The notes below the pieces were generated by a model. It was given only the letters and a program-made list of their open reading frames with translations, did no database searches and had not been told where the DNA came from. From positions 1 to 25,988 of the IMG/VR virus record IMGVR_UViG_3300044675_003558: DNA of 25,988 nucleotides; one strand, written 5' to 3'. The position numbers and the translations under genes are program-made. The stretch is from a virus. The stretch's first letter is position 1; each line of letters opens with the position of its first letter. Of this stretch, positions 6,834 through 16,102 are shown piece after piece.

Positions 6834-7549
6834 CGGATCCAATTTATAAGATAATCGAGCGCCTGGCCTTGGTTGAGGGTAAAACAACCCCAGTCTCGGT
6901 CAAGCACGGACTAAACAAACAGCAACAGGGTGTGCCTCAGTTGCCTGCTTTGTTTAAACCTCGCGACATCTCTCCCACACTCACAAAGAAACCCTATCAG
7001 GCACATCCACTTGATGGTTACATGGTGGGTGAAAATTCTCTTGCTGAAGCCATGCAAGAAGTTGAAGAAGACATGATCAGTCGTGTGAAGGGTCAATTTG
7101 CTGACTACTTGGAAAAGTTAGAAAAAGAAAATCACCTTGACAGTCGTTTGGTACGCAAAGCCAAAGCAGAACTAAACATCGACGATGATCCACAGACTGA
7201 AGACGAAGTTGAAGAAAATGCTACCTGGGACCAGGATGTACAACCCATAGGTGATCCTGCTGACACAGAAGTAGCACACGGCGTTGAAGACCACATGGCA
7301 GCCGCAGTGGCAGCACCAGCCGCACCAATGTCGGCCGTGAGTGAATCACCTGCAAGAACATACACCCTAGAAGATGGCACATGCCTGGAGTGCTGGGGCG
7401 ATGATGAATCTGGTTACGAGGTTCGTCATGGCGAGCGTCGATTGCCCACACGTTTTCCCCGCATTGACCATGCTGACATGGCAGTGAAACTGTTTCAAAA
7501 GCGTAGACAGCGACAGGACCAGTCTCAAGATTATATAGAAGAACGATAA
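6830..7549 (+). CDS. Acidic hypothetical phage protein, possible virion component (239 aa)
   Basis: It overlaps dps as ATGA. The N-terminal part contains KHGLNKQQQGVPQLPALFKP and HPLDGYMVGEN, then a helical EEDMISRVKGQFADYLEKLEKE segment. A highly acidic and Ala/Pro-rich linker follows (about residues 120-165). The C-terminal module, YTLEDGTCLECWGDDESGYEVRH, looks like a small beta domain with two Cys, then a basic helix (KLFQKRRQRQ). Sites of the type (I/L)-x-E before Gly or Ala (LVE-G near residue 16, LAE-A near 73) could be prohead protease sites, though this is weak. The conserved-looking architecture is one I associate with aquatic T4-like phages; the function is unknown. Confidence 0.6.
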   Translation: MTDPIYKIIERLALVEGKTTPVSVKHGLNKQQQGVPQLPALFKPRDISPTLTKKPYQAHPLDGYMVGENSLAEAMQEVEEDMISRVKGQFADYLEKLEKENHLDSRLVRKAKAELNIDDDPQTEDEVEENATWDQDVQPIGDPADTEVAHGVEDHMAAAVAAPAAPMSAVSESPARTYTLEDGTCLECWGDDESGYEVRHGERRLPTRFPRIDHADMAVKLFQKRRQRQDQSQDYIEER

Positions 7550-7550
7550 T

Positions 7551-10500
7551 ATGATAGTAGACCAATTATTCACACCCAAGCCCCTCAAAGAAGGTGGCCC
7601 ATACGACTTGCCAGGCAAGGATTATGATCGTCCTGGCGACACACCACGCCGACCAAGAGGTGAACACAATCCTTATCCTTATAGCAAGGAAGAGGATGAT
7701 GATCACTTCCGTGAAATCTTCCGCAAGAAACGTGAAGCAGCCAAAAAAGCTGAACAAAGCAAGTTAGCTGAATCCATGCTTCTGGAAGATCCAGTGTATC
7801 ACAACTTTAAAGTTATAGGTCGGTACATTGCCGAGCGTAAATTAACAGAACCAGAAATTTTAAAAGTGTTTGCTGATGCTGAAGCAGGTATGACTGACAA
7901 GGCCACAGGCGCCAATCGTACATTCCTGGGTCGTGGCAAAGATACCACCATGGATTTTGCAGGCGGTGTGGCTGATGCACTGAAAGGTGTCTGGAGCGGC
8001 ATCCAAAGTTCTACTCCTATTTCTTTAGTTGATGTGGCCTATGACAAAGCCACAGATGCGCTGGCCGATCTTACTGGTGGCCAAAAAGGCGTTGTCATGC
8101 AGGCCATTAACAAATATCGCATGCTGGCCAAAGAATATCCCAAAACAGCTGGACTAGCCAAGGGCGCACTAGTAGCTATCACTGGTTTAGCCACTGGCGG
8201 CGCTGGTTTGCCAGCCGTGGCTGCTTTGATCTATGGGTTGGATGCGGCCGTCAAGGGCGAAAAGTTTTCAGATATTGCACTCAAGGCCGGCGGAGCGGCT
8301 GCCACTGCCTGGGCTGCAAGCAAACTTGCCAGCGCATTTGGTAGCCAACCAGCACCAAGTGATGCCAGTGCTGGCAGTCTTGACGCAGCAGATCAAGTTT
8401 ATCAAGGTGCAGGCGGAGGTACTTCTGGTGCCAGCGTTCCTGTAGATGGTGGTACATACACAACCATGCCTGGCGATCAAGGCGGATTTATTGCTCAAGC
8501 ACAAGGCGTTCCGTTCAAAGATCTTGAAGCACTGAACCCACAAATTACAAACTGGAATAACCTGCCTCCTGGCACAGAACTACAACTGCCACCAAGTGGT
8601 CCCAACACTGGATCAGTTTGGCAAAGTGGTGCACCTGCTCCACAAGGTCCTGAAATACTAGGCGGTCCTAGTGCATCTGGCACCGCGCCGGGGGACAATG
8701 TGTTTAGTCAGGCGGCGTTTGACAAAGAATTTGCGGCCATGGATGCTGACATGGGCGGCGTTGGTGGTGCGGCAGGTGCATCAACAAGTAGTCCACTGTC
8801 ATTTGATCCAGCCACAAATTCAGGTACAGTAACATTACCATCTGGCGAAACTATCAAAGCATCAGTGTTCCCGCAAGGTGGTCAATTTCAACCAAGATTG
8901 CCGCCCGGTGGTGAATATATCAAAATTCCTTACGGTGGACAAGAAGTAACTGGATACGTCTATAGGGGCCAGGCATACTTTACTAAATTCCCAGCAGAAT
9001 TGGTAGATGCTGCTGGATCTAGTAGTGCAGGTGCTAGCACTGCTGGCACACTGTCTGGTGTCACTGCTGATCAAATTTACAACAACCCTGTGTATCAACA
9101 GATATATGCACAAGAGATTGCCAAGTATGGGGCAGAACCTTCGGCTCGCGCTATTCAAACAGCACAGCAAATTGCCACAATGAAGGCCAAGGCCGCCATG
9201 GTGGGTGCAGTACGAGAAGCAACAGAATTTACACGCACAGTAAAAATGCGTCAACTTCCTGTAGACAGGATGATTGATCAAAAGCTCACAACAATGAGTT
9301 GGGCCCTAAACGAAAGCGTGGGCAAGCCACAGGGTCGTAGCATGCATTTGACACCATTGGGTGTTTACACAGTTTTTGAAAACATTCGCAGAGTTGCAGA
9401 AGCCGTAGCCGATGTAGAAGAATTATCGCCAGAAGAAATAGCTCGTAACGAACGTAGGCAAAAATTGTTGCGACTTACCGGTGGTCGAGGATTGACTTCC
9501 GACGAGAACGAGCAGCGTGATAAAAGCGGAAATGTTACAAAACCTGGTACATTTAGCGCATTCATAGATGATCCAGACAATCCCACAGGCGAGGGCCCCG
9601 GAATAAAGGTAACCTTTGACCAAGACCATAATCTAATTAGTTCCTCAAAACCTATTTCTGGATTTGAAGTTGGTGCACCAGCACCCAAGCCAGGTCCTAC
9701 TCCTGCGCCTACACCAGCACCCAAGCCAGGTCCTACTCCTACGCCTACACCAGCACCCAAGCCAGGTCCTACTCCTACGCCTACACCAGCACCCAAGCCA
9801 GGTCCTACGCCTACACCAGCACCCAAGCCAGGTCCTGCGCCTACACCGGCACCTACTACACCAACAGGTGATGCCGCTGGCCCAGGTCGTGAAGAACTGC
9901 CTGATCTTTATCGCCCCGATGCACCTGATGCACCGTACACCCCCGCAGATCCTGCTAAAAAGAGCTGGTTTGGCAAAGGACTTGACTACTTGGACAAGGG
10001 AGTTAAAAAAGTTGGCGGTGTCATAGGCAACCTTGGGCATCAGCTTACTACCAATGTGACCAAAGAAAAGCTCAAGATGAACTGGCACCAGGCCGGTAAG
10101 CCCAGTGATTCAGATCAACTGTCTGCTTGGTTGGTCAAGCAAGGGGTACCAATTGGCGTTGTAAACGGCGTGTACGAAAAGATGGGACTGCCGGTCTCTG
10201 CTGAACCAACTGCACCAACTGATCCTACCAAAGCTGAGCCGCAGGCCCGTACTGGTGGCGCACAAAAGTCCATGTCATTCTACGGTACCAATCCTGCCAC
10301 CAAAAAACCCTGGACTTACGACGAGTTGCAGGCCAAAGCCAATGCCGGTAAAACACCAGCGGCCGATACGCCTACTGATACTACAGCAACAGATACTACA
10401 GCAACTAACACAACACCTGCACCAACTGCCACTAAAACAACTGCTGGTGGGCCCGCAGGATTCAACGCTGGCAATGTCTTCAAGCTACCTGGCATGGAGA

Positions 10501-10922
10501 AGTATGCTAAATCTACTCCTGCAAAGACACCTAACTTTGCAGGTGGTCCCACAGGATATGGCAAAACTACTATGAGCGTCAAGCCTATGACTGGTGTCCC
10601 AGGTATGAAAACTACTCCTGCACCTGCGCCCACAGCAGCTCCTGCTGGTACCAAAGTAACCTCAGGTGGTCCAACACCAGACGAACAGGCAAAACTAGCC
10701 CAACGTATTGCACAGGCCACAGCAAAACCAGTAGCAGAAATGTTGCAAATGGTTGAGACCAAAGAAGACGTTGCTCGCATCAAACAATTTGTTGATCAAA
10801 CATTTACCAAGTACGGTGCTGTAAACGAATCAGCATTTGCTATTCGCAACCAGATACTTGAACATGTGACACAAGTTGGCGCACAACGTCGTAGAGAACA
10901 CAGCCGGAAAGCGGCCCACTAA
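7551..10922 (+). CDS. Large probable virion protein with LysM-like segment and Pro-rich repeats (1123 aa)
   Basis: The N-terminus is charged (about 1-75), followed by a helical region with [20 protein letters not shown] and [12 protein letters not shown]. Residues about 200-250 hold two hydrophobic Ala/Gly-rich stretches ([20 protein letters not shown] and [19 protein letters not shown]) that could insert in or cross a membrane. Residues about 302-350 ([20 protein letters not shown] through [11 protein letters not shown]) resemble a LysM peptidoglycan-binding motif. A Pro-rich tandem repeat spans about 710-765, followed by Pro/Thr/Ala-rich low-complexity linkers and a helical C-terminus. This mix (wall-binding, membrane-active, flexible) fits an injected or tail/baseplate-associated virion protein. 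No catalytic lysozyme or peptidase domain is evident. The large size makes expression within the late block likely. Confidence 0.7.
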   Translation: MIVDQLFTPKPLKEGGPYDLPGKDYDRPGDTPRRPRGEHNPYPYSKEEDDDHFREIFRKKREAAKKAEQSKLAESMLLEDPVYHNFKVIGRYIAERKLTEPEILKVFADAEAGMTDKATGANRTFLGRGKDTTMDFAGGVADALKGVWSGIQSSTPISLVDVAYDKATDALADLTGGQKGVVMQAINKYRMLAKEYPKTAGLAKGALVAITGLATGGAGLPAVAALIYGLDAAVKGEKFSDIALKAGGAAATAWAASKLASAFGSQPAPSDASAGSLDAADQVYQGAGGGTSGASVPVDGGTYTTMPGDQGGFIAQAQGVPFKDLEALNPQITNWNNLPPGTELQLPPSGPNTGSVWQSGAPAPQGPEILGGPSASGTAPGDNVFSQAAFDKEFAAMDADMGGVGGAAGASTSSPLSFDPATNSGTVTLPSGETIKASVFPQGGQFQPRLPPGGEYIKIPYGGQEVTGYVYRGQAYFTKFPAELVDAAGSSSAGASTAGTLSGVTADQIYNNPVYQQIYAQEIAKYGAEPSARAIQTAQQIATMKAKAAMVGAVREATEFTRTVKMRQLPVDRMIDQKLTTMSWALNESVGKPQGRSMHLTPLGVYTVFENIRRVAEAVADVEELSPEEIARNERRQKLLRLTGGRGLTSDENEQRDKSGNVTKPGTFSAFIDDPDNPTGEGPGIKVTFDQDHNLISSSKPISGFEVGAPAPKPGPTPAPTPAPKPGPTPTPTPAPKPGPTPTPTPAPKPGPTPTPAPKPGPAPTPAPTTPTGDAAGPGREELPDLYRPDAPDAPYTPADPAKKSWFGKGLDYLDKGVKKVGGVIGNLGHQLTTNVTKEKLKMNWHQAGKPSDSDQLSAWLVKQGVPIGVVNGVYEKMGLPVSAEPTAPTDPTKAEPQARTGGAQKSMSFYGTNPATKKPWTYDELQAKANAGKTPAADTPTDTTATDTTATNTTPAPTATKTTAGGPAGFNAGNVFKLPGMEKYAKSTPAKTPNFAGGPTGYGKTTMSVKPMTGVPGMKTTPAPAPTAAPAGTKVTSGGPTPDEQAKLAQRIAQATAKPVAEMLQMVETKEDVARIKQFVDQTFTKYGAVNESAFAIRNQILEHVTQVGAQRRREHSRKAAH
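9678..9845 (+). repeat. In-frame tandem repeat encoding [12 protein letters not shown]
   Basis: Three near-identical 36-bp units (9678-9713, 9714-9749, 9750-9785) are followed by two 30-bp units (9786-9815, 9816-9845) that lack one six-base TCCTAC-type step. Each unit begins CCAGCACCCAAGCCAGG. It encodes a Pro-rich spacer in the 1123-aa protein. Near-identity at DNA level implies recent expansion or frequent slippage, so copy number probably varies between isolates. Confidence 0.9.
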
Positions 10923-10949
10923 CTCAGCCTTAGGACCGAGTGGGCGGCT
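10910..10949 (+). terminator. Hairpin over the stop codon of the 1123-aa gene, possible terminator
   Basis: GCCCACT (10914-10920) pairs with AGTGGGC (10939-10945). Beyond one G-G mismatch, AGC (10910-10912) pairs with GCT (10947-10949). The 18-base loop begins within the stop codon. There is no T run after it, so it may act as an mRNA 3' stabiliser or processing site rather than a strong intrinsic terminator. Another weak stem, TGGGTC/GACCCA, lies at 10956-10986. Confidence 0.35.
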
Positions 10950-11003
10950 TCTGCCTGGGTCAATAGATTCGCTACCTGGCGACCCAAAACGAGCATATAC
11001 ACC

Positions 11004-11031
11004 TTGACATCTCCTAAATATCTGTTATAAT
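11004..11031 (+). promoter_or_regulatory. Sigma70-type promoter upstream of dsbA
   Basis: TTGACA at 11004-11009 and TATAAT at 11026-11031 are both exact consensus with a 16-bp spacer. Transcription would start about 11038, leaving a 13-base leader that holds the ribosome site AGGAG (11040-11044) before ATG 11051. This would let host RNA polymerase express dsbA and the replication genes early. Confidence 0.75.
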
Positions 11032-11044
11032 AACACTTTAGGAG
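11011..11044. repeat. 8-bp perfect dyad flanking the dsbA -10 box
   Basis: CTCCTAAA (11011-11018) and TTTAGGAG (11037-11044) are exact complements separated by 18 bases that contain the -10 element. The right arm includes the Shine-Dalgarno. Because the predicted start point lies inside the right arm, it would act as a DNA operator rather than an RNA hairpin for the sigma70 transcript. Longer upstream transcripts could fold it and hide the ribosome site. Confidence 0.55.
11013..11020 (+). promoter_or_regulatory. Late promoter-like motif CCTAAATA inside the sigma70 spacer
   Basis: CCTAAATATC shares the TAAATAT core with the motifs at 5889-5896, 5909-5916 and 24747-24754. It lies between the -35 and -10 of the host-type promoter. 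If used, it would start at about 11026 and give a 25-base leader with a ribosome site. It differs from TATAAATA at two positions. Confidence 0.4.
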
Positions 11045-11050
11045 ATTTCT

Positions 11051-11311
11051 ATGTCGGCAAAAACATTCAACGGCGATCAAAAGATCAAACTTACCCAAAT
11101 CATCAACGAAGGCATGCAGGTCATGCACGAAATTGATACGCTACAAGGTGGACTCAATGACACCATCAAAGCAGTGGCCGAAGAACTTGAAGTTAAACCT
11201 GCTATTTTGAAAAAGGCCATCAAATTAGCACACAAAGCCACATTCGGTCAAGAAAAGCAAGATCACGAAACGCTGGAAACTATTTTGGAAACTGTGGGTA
11301 AAACACTCTAA
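11051..11311 (+). CDS. dsbA: DsbA-like dsDNA-binding late transcription protein
   Basis: This 86-residue, helix-rich protein is close in size to T4 DsbA (89), which binds double-stranded DNA near late promoters. The pattern of an N-terminal helix (GDQKIKLTQIINEGMQVMHEID), a middle amphipathic helix (LNDTIKAVAEELEV) with KPAILKKAIKLAHK, and an acidic C-terminal helix (HETLETILETV) matches the family. The ribosome site GGAG lies seven bases upstream. It has its own strong promoter with a dyad, so self-regulation is possible. The next gene begins directly after its stop. Confidence 0.7.
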   Translation: MSAKTFNGDQKIKLTQIINEGMQVMHEIDTLQGGLNDTIKAVAEELEVKPAILKKAIKLAHKATFGQEKQDHETLETILETVGKTL

Positions 11312-12409
11312 ATGTATTCTGTTTTTCAACACTGGGATCCGTTAAAGGTATGCGTCATAGGTACGAGCTACCCGCCGGAATTTTATTATTGGATCCAAGA
11401 TCGCAACACACGCCAACGCTTTGAACAATTGGCCGAAGAAACCGAACAAGATTATCAAGCCCTTATTAGTTTATTACAAGGCAAGTTCGGAATCCAGGTG
11501 TTACGGCCTCAACTACCTGTGAATCTCAGCTCGTTGAAAGTACATGGACGTTGGATGCAACCACCGGTTTGTCCCAGAGATTATTTTATCATGATCCAGG
11601 ATAAGTTATGGGTGCCTACTATACCCAACAAGATTCATGCTGATCGTGCATTTGCAAGACAAAATATTTTGAATCGTGAAGAATTTGATCGGATGGATCA
11701 GGCACAACTTGATGCAAGGTTGAATTGTTATACTGACATTTTTCAACATGTTCGTGATCAAGGCAACACAGTGCAACAAACAGATTTGGATTTTGTAAAT
11801 GGTTGCTTTGTAAGTCGCATTGGTCAAAATTTATATTTTGCCACACAAGAGTACAGTGAAGACCAAGATCGATTATTGCAAACTGTAAACTATCACTTTC
11901 CCTCCACACGCAACAAGATTGTAAATGCCGGCGGGCACGGTGATGCTACATATTGCCCAGTTACTCCTGGCTTGATTATTAGTTTGCGTGACATTCCTAC
12001 ATACGCAGATACATTCCCTGACTGGGAAGTGGTTTATTTGCCCCCAAGCAAGTATGAACACATGCGAGAGTTCCAGGCCAGCATGAGAATCAATCGTGGA
12101 CGTTGGCACATTCCCGGCTTTGAACAAGATCAAAATCTCATTAACACAGTAGAATACTACTTTGAAGACTGGGTCGGTGATGTTAGTGAAACTGTGTTTG
12201 ACGTCAACATCCTTGTGATTGACCACAAGAACATTGTGGTGAGCAGTCACAACGATCAAGTTGAGCAGGCCTGCGCACGACACGGCATTGAAGTACATGT
12301 AAGCCCATTCAGGCATCGCTATTTCTGGGACGCAGGGATTCACTGCATCTCAAACGATTTGCATCGAGATGGTAAAATACAAGACTACTTTAGTGTTGAA
12401 AATAAATAA
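11312..12409 (+). CDS. Amidinotransferase-family (pentein fold) enzyme
   Basis: The family moves an amidino group from arginine to an amine (glycine amidinotransferase) or hydrolyses arginine derivatives. The 365-residue length fits. Visible catalytic elements are GGHGDATY at 207-214 (H209, D211) and FRHRYFWDAGIHCISNDLHRDG at 333-354 with the nucleophile C345; PRDYFIMIQD at 88-97 matches the substrate-side Asp region. All key residues appear intact, so the enzyme is probably active. Its start abuts the dsbA stop, and DNA polymerase follows after a 24-base gap, placing it in the replication transcript. The acceptor is unknown: free amino acids, or a base or nucleotide carrying a primary amine, are possibilities. 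It is not a standard T4 gene. Confidence 0.8.
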   Translation: MYSVFQHWDPLKVCVIGTSYPPEFYYWIQDRNTRQRFEQLAEETEQDYQALISLLQGKFGIQVLRPQLPVNLSSLKVHGRWMQPPVCPRDYFIMIQDKLWVPTIPNKIHADRAFARQNILNREEFDRMDQAQLDARLNCYTDIFQHVRDQGNTVQQTDLDFVNGCFVSRIGQNLYFATQEYSEDQDRLLQTVNYHFPSTRNKIVNAGGHGDATYCPVTPGLIISLRDIPTYADTFPDWEVVYLPPSKYEHMREFQASMRINRGRWHIPGFEQDQNLINTVEYYFEDWVGDVSETVFDVNILVIDHKNIVVSSHNDQVEQACARHGIEVHVSPFRHRYFWDAGIHCISNDLHRDGKIQDYFSVENK

Positions 12410-12433
12410 CAAAGAGTCGCTCACTCAACGAGC

Positions 12434-15130
12434 ATGTATCATGGCCTACCAGCCACAAATGGAGAAAAATTGAGTTATATTGACGCACTATTTGATCGTG
12501 AGCACGATCGCATTCATACTGTAGAACGCCGCAATGGTGAGCGGGTCTACAAAGAATACCCAGCAAATTACATTTTTTACTACGATGATCCACGTGGAAA
12601 GTTTAAAAGTATCTACGGCACATCCGTATCAAGATTTTCTACACGCAATAACAAAGAGTTCCGCAAGGAAGTGCGTGTTCACAGCAATAAACCGCTTTAT
12701 GAAAGCGACATTAATCCAATCTTTAGATGCCTTGAAGAAAACTACAAGGACCAAGATGCGCCTGAACTTCACACAGCGTTTTTTGACATTGAGGTGGCTT
12801 TTGACAAAGACCGCGGCTTCTCACCTGTATCGGACCCTTTTAATCCCATTACTGCGATTTCAGTCTACCTAGACTGGCTGGATCAACTGGTCACACTGGC
12901 TGTGCCGCCCAAGCATTTGAGTTGGGAGACCGCCAATGAACTGGTCAAGGACTTTGAAAACACAATCTTGTTTGCTGAAGAGTCAGAAATGATCAAGACA
13001 TTCTTGGACTTAATCGATGACGCTGATGTGTTGAGTGGCTGGAACAGTGAAGGCTATGATATTCCTTATACTGTAAACCGATGTGTGCGGGTACTTAGCA
13101 AAGACGACACACGCAAATTTTGTTTATGGGGACAACTACCCAAGAAGCGCAGTTTTGAACGCTTTGGTGCAGAGAACGAAACATATGACTTGATTGGTCG
13201 TGTGCATATGGATTATATGCAACTGTATCGAAAATACACCTATGAAGAGCGTCACAGTTATAGCCTGGATGCTATTTGTGAATACGAACTAGGTGAAAGT
13301 AAAACACAGTTTGAAGGAACCCTGGATAGTTTGTACAACCAACACTTTAAAACATTTATTGAGTACAACCGCCAAGATACCATGCTAATTGGCAAACTAG
13401 ACAAAAAACTACGTTTTTTGGATCTAGCAAATGAACTGGCGCATGCCAATACTGTGCTGCTCCAGACCACAATGGGTGCTGTGGCTGTGACTGAACAAGC
13501 CATTATTAACGAAGCACATGAACGTGGCATGGTTGTGCCCAATCGCAAGCAACGACTTACAGATCTAGACACACAGGCCGCAGGTGCTTATGTGGCCTAT
13601 CCCAAAAAGGGGGTGCATGAATGGATTGGATCAGTTGACATTAACTCATTGTATCCGTCAGCGATTCGGGCCATGAACATGGGTCCAGAGACTGTGGTTG
13701 GTCAACTGCGTCAGACCATGACTGATCGATTGATCAAAGCCAACATGTCCAAGGGACAGAGTTTTGCGGCAGCATGGGAAGGTATCTTTGCCAGCTTGGA
13801 ATACACTGCTGTGATGAATCGAGAGCGTGGTACTGAGATCACCATTGACTGGGAGAACGGTGAGGAGTCAGTACACTCGGCCGCTGAGATCTGGAACATT
13901 ATCTTTGATTCAAACCAACCTTGGATCCTCACTGCCAATGGTACTATTCTTACATTTGAGAAGAAGGGCATTATCCCTGGCCTGCTAGAGCGTTGGTACT
14001 CAGAACGCAAGGAACTGCAAGCAAAGAAAAAGGAAGCCAAAGATGCCAAAGAAATTGCATTCTGGGACAAGCGTCAGTTGGTCAAGAAGATTAACCTCAA
14101 CAGTCTCTACGGGGCTATTCTTAACCCGGGCTGTAGATTCTTTGACAAGCGTATTGGACAATCAACCACTCTTACTGGTCGCAGTATCGCCCGGCACATG
14201 GATGCTCACCTCAATGAACTCATTACCGGAGAATATGACCACGTGGGCAAAGCAGTCATCTATGGAGACACAGACTCTTGCTACTTCAGTGCTTGGCCTG
14301 TACTCAAGAAAGAAGTTGAGGAAGGACGTATGGCGTGGTCAAAAGAGGCTTGTATTCAATTGTATGACAGCCTTGCCGAGCAGGTCAACGAAAGTTTCCC
14401 TGGCTTCATGGAACAAGCATTCCACTGCCCAAGAGATATGGGCTCACTTATCAAATGTGGCCGTGAAACCGTAGCAGACCGTGGATTGTTTATTACCAAA
14501 AAGCGTTATGCTGTGAATGCCATTGACATCGAAGGCAAGAGACTTGACGTAGAAGGCAAGATTGGTAAAACCAAGGCCACAGGTCTTGATCTAAAACGCT
14601 CAGATACCCCTAAAGTTATTCAAGACTTCTTGTTAGAAATTCTAAATAAACTGCTGGCTGGTGCAGGTAAAGATGAGATTGTGGAACGCATTAGAGAATT
14701 CAAGTATGAATTCATGGAGCGTCCAGGTTGGGAAAAAGGTTCACCCAAGCGTGTGAACAACTTGACCAAGTATGCAGCAGAAGAAACTCGATTGGGCAAA
14801 GCAAACATGCCGGGACATGTGCGAGCCGCAATCAACTGGAATAACATGCGCAAGATGAACGGTGATAACTACTCGATGGCTATTGTTGATGGTATGAAAA
14901 CTATTGTGTGTAAACTCAAGTCAAATGCACTTGGGTGGACCAGCATTGGTTATCCTACTGATGAACAACGCTTGCCCACATGGTTTACTGAGTTGCCATT
15001 TGATGACGGAGAGATGGAAGCTACTGTGGTGGACGGCAAGGTTGATAACTTGCTAGGTGTGTTGAACTGGGACTTGGCATCAGCAACCAACACAGAAAAC
15101 ACATTTACTAACTTATTTGACTTCGAATGA
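12434..15130 (+). CDS. 43: DNA polymerase, family B (T4 gp43-like)
   Basis: This is the replicative polymerase with 3'-5' proofreading, 898 residues, the same length as T4 gp43. Exonuclease motifs are FFDIE (D118, E120), SGWNSEGYDIPY (201-212) and YNRQD (311-315). Polymerase motif A is DINSLYPS (402-409), motif B KKINLNSLYG (551-560) and motif C YGDTDS (610-615), with all catalytic Asp present. The C-terminus ends ENTFTNLFDF, which fits a clamp-binding tail, and a sliding clamp is encoded 1 kb downstream. No intein or split is seen. The ribosome site before ATG 12434 is weak; a downstream ATG at 12443 is out of frame. The stop overlaps the next gene as ATGA. Confidence 0.97.
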   Translation: MYHGLPATNGEKLSYIDALFDREHDRIHTVERRNGERVYKEYPANYIFYYDDPRGKFKSIYGTSVSRFSTRNNKEFRKEVRVHSNKPLYESDINPIFRCLEENYKDQDAPELHTAFFDIEVAFDKDRGFSPVSDPFNPITAISVYLDWLDQLVTLAVPPKHLSWETANELVKDFENTILFAEESEMIKTFLDLIDDADVLSGWNSEGYDIPYTVNRCVRVLSKDDTRKFCLWGQLPKKRSFERFGAENETYDLIGRVHMDYMQLYRKYTYEERHSYSLDAICEYELGESKTQFEGTLDSLYNQHFKTFIEYNRQDTMLIGKLDKKLRFLDLANELAHANTVLLQTTMGAVAVTEQAIINEAHERGMVVPNRKQRLTDLDTQAAGAYVAYPKKGVHEWIGSVDINSLYPSAIRAMNMGPETVVGQLRQTMTDRLIKANMSKGQSFAAAWEGIFASLEYTAVMNRERGTEITIDWENGEESVHSAAEIWNIIFDSNQPWILTANGTILTFEKKGIIPGLLERWYSERKELQAKKKEAKDAKEIAFWDKRQLVKKINLNSLYGAILNPGCRFFDKRIGQSTTLTGRSIARHMDAHLNELITGEYDHVGKAVIYGDTDSCYFSAWPVLKKEVEEGRMAWSKEACIQLYDSLAEQVNESFPGFMEQAFHCPRDMGSLIKCGRETVADRGLFITKKRYAVNAIDIEGKRLDVEGKIGKTKATGLDLKRSDTPKVIQDFLLEILNKLLAGAGKDEIVERIREFKYEFMERPGWEKGSPKRVNNLTKYAAEETRLGKANMPGHVRAAINWNNMRKMNGDNYSMAIVDGMKTIVCKLKSNALGWTSIGYPTDEQRLPTWFTELPFDDGEMEATVVDGKVDNLLGVLNWDLASATNTENTFTNLFDFE

Positions 15131-16071
15131 AACTACAACAAATTGTTGCTTATATAAATCTATTAGACTCATTGAGCATGGATTCTGAGTGTCGCGAAGC
15201 TGTGCGAGTATTGGACAGTATTCTACACGTGGTTACGCATCATGAATTCCAGTTTAAGAAACTGAGTCAAACTCTTGATCAGGATTTTGTCAACATCAAA
15301 AACGGGGTAGAGGCGTTTTCTTCAACTCTAGATCAACTGCGACAGCGATTGCTGGATGAAGTCACCAGCCAAGAACCAGAATATTTTAGGGAAAGCCTAA
15401 GGTTGTTCAATCACGACATGCCACATGAGACCAACTTGTATATTCTCAATCGTAGACTGGCAATTGATGGTGAAAGCAATATATTGTTGCGCAGTCATTT
15501 GAAAAATCTCAGCGACTGGCGAGTGCCCGGCATGATCTTGAGACCTGGTCGCGAAAACTTCATTGAAGACATGGTGCCACTCGACCCATTGTATATAGTG
15601 GACCATCATGAAGAATTGTTTGAACCCAGTGTGGCAAATTTTACTCCCGAATACCAACGCAGGTTGAGACAGTATGTGGTCAGTGATCGAACTCATGAAG
15701 CATACTTTACCAAGTTGCCACAGGGCCAGTTTGGGTTGATATTTGCTTACAATTTTTTCAACTTCAAACCAATTGAAATCATACGTCAATACATAACTGA
15801 ATTGTTTGGACTCATGCGCCCGGGTGGCACCTTGATCATGACCTACAACAACTGTGATCGAGCACAAGGAGTTGGCTTAGTAGAACGTGGATTCATGTGC
15901 TACACTCCCAAAAAACTCATTGTGGCACATGCGGAGTCTGTGGGCTTTGAGTGCGATTTTGAACACGACGGTGCCGGCGATGTCAGTTGGCTGGAGTTCC
16001 GCAAGCCTGGAGAGATCACATCCTTGCGAGGCGGACAGACTCTAGCCAAAATCGTTGCAAATTCACAATAA
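15127..16071 (+). CDS. SAM-dependent methyltransferase-like protein with N-terminal helical region
   Basis: This 314-residue protein begins with about 90 residues of helical, possibly coiled-coil sequence (heptad-like HHEFQFKKLSQTLDQDF and STLDQLRQRLLDEV). The remainder resembles a class I methyltransferase: GMILRPGRENFIEDMV at 135-150 in place of the Gly-rich SAM loop, LYIVDHH at 155-161 ending in an acid as for ribose binding, FGLIFAYNFFNF as strand 4, and MRPGGTLIMTYNNCDR at 230-245, the common LRPGG step before strand 5. The Gly-rich loop is degenerate (RPGRE), so SAM binding is not certain. It is coupled to DNA polymerase by ATGA and precedes the clamp. The substrate could be DNA, a modified base or a protein. 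Confidence 0.6.
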   Translation: MKLQQIVAYINLLDSLSMDSECREAVRVLDSILHVVTHHEFQFKKLSQTLDQDFVNIKNGVEAFSSTLDQLRQRLLDEVTSQEPEYFRESLRLFNHDMPHETNLYILNRRLAIDGESNILLRSHLKNLSDWRVPGMILRPGRENFIEDMVPLDPLYIVDHHEELFEPSVANFTPEYQRRLRQYVVSDRTHEAYFTKLPQGQFGLIFAYNFFNFKPIEIIRQYITELFGLMRPGGTLIMTYNNCDRAQGVGLVERGFMCYTPKKLIVAHAESVGFECDFEHDGAGDVSWLEFRKPGEITSLRGGQTLAKIVANSQ

Positions 16072-16083
16072 ACCCTGTATACT
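16055..16083 (+). promoter_or_regulatory. Sigma70-type promoter upstream of the sliding clamp
   Basis: TTGCAA (16055-16060) and TATACT (16078-16083) are separated by 17 bp, each one or two mismatches from consensus. It overlaps the end of the methyltransferase-like gene. The start point would be about 16090, just before TTAGGAGA (16091-16098) and ATG 16103. This would add clamp expression beyond read-through. Confidence 0.6.
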
Positions 16084-16102
16084 TTAAACTTAGGAGAAAC
16101 TT

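Noticed and set aside
9365-9826. Minus-strand open frame rich in Gly/Val repeats across the Pro-rich region
   Set aside because: It is the antisense reading of the in-frame tandem repeat in the 1123-aa gene, with no ribosome site or family features.
9678-9845. Tandem repeats considered as a CRISPR array
   Set aside because: Units are contiguous with no unique spacers and keep the reading frame, so they are a coding repeat.
10316-10783. Minus-strand Val/Ala/Gly-rich frame (155 codons)
   Set aside because: It is antisense to Thr/Pro-rich coding sequence of the 1123-aa gene, and its composition follows from that.
10923-11050. Possible tRNA or small RNA in the gap after the 1123-aa gene
   Set aside because: Stems are short (6-10 bp) and do not form a cloverleaf; no T-loop or CCA-like end is present. 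The gap is better explained by a hairpin and promoters.
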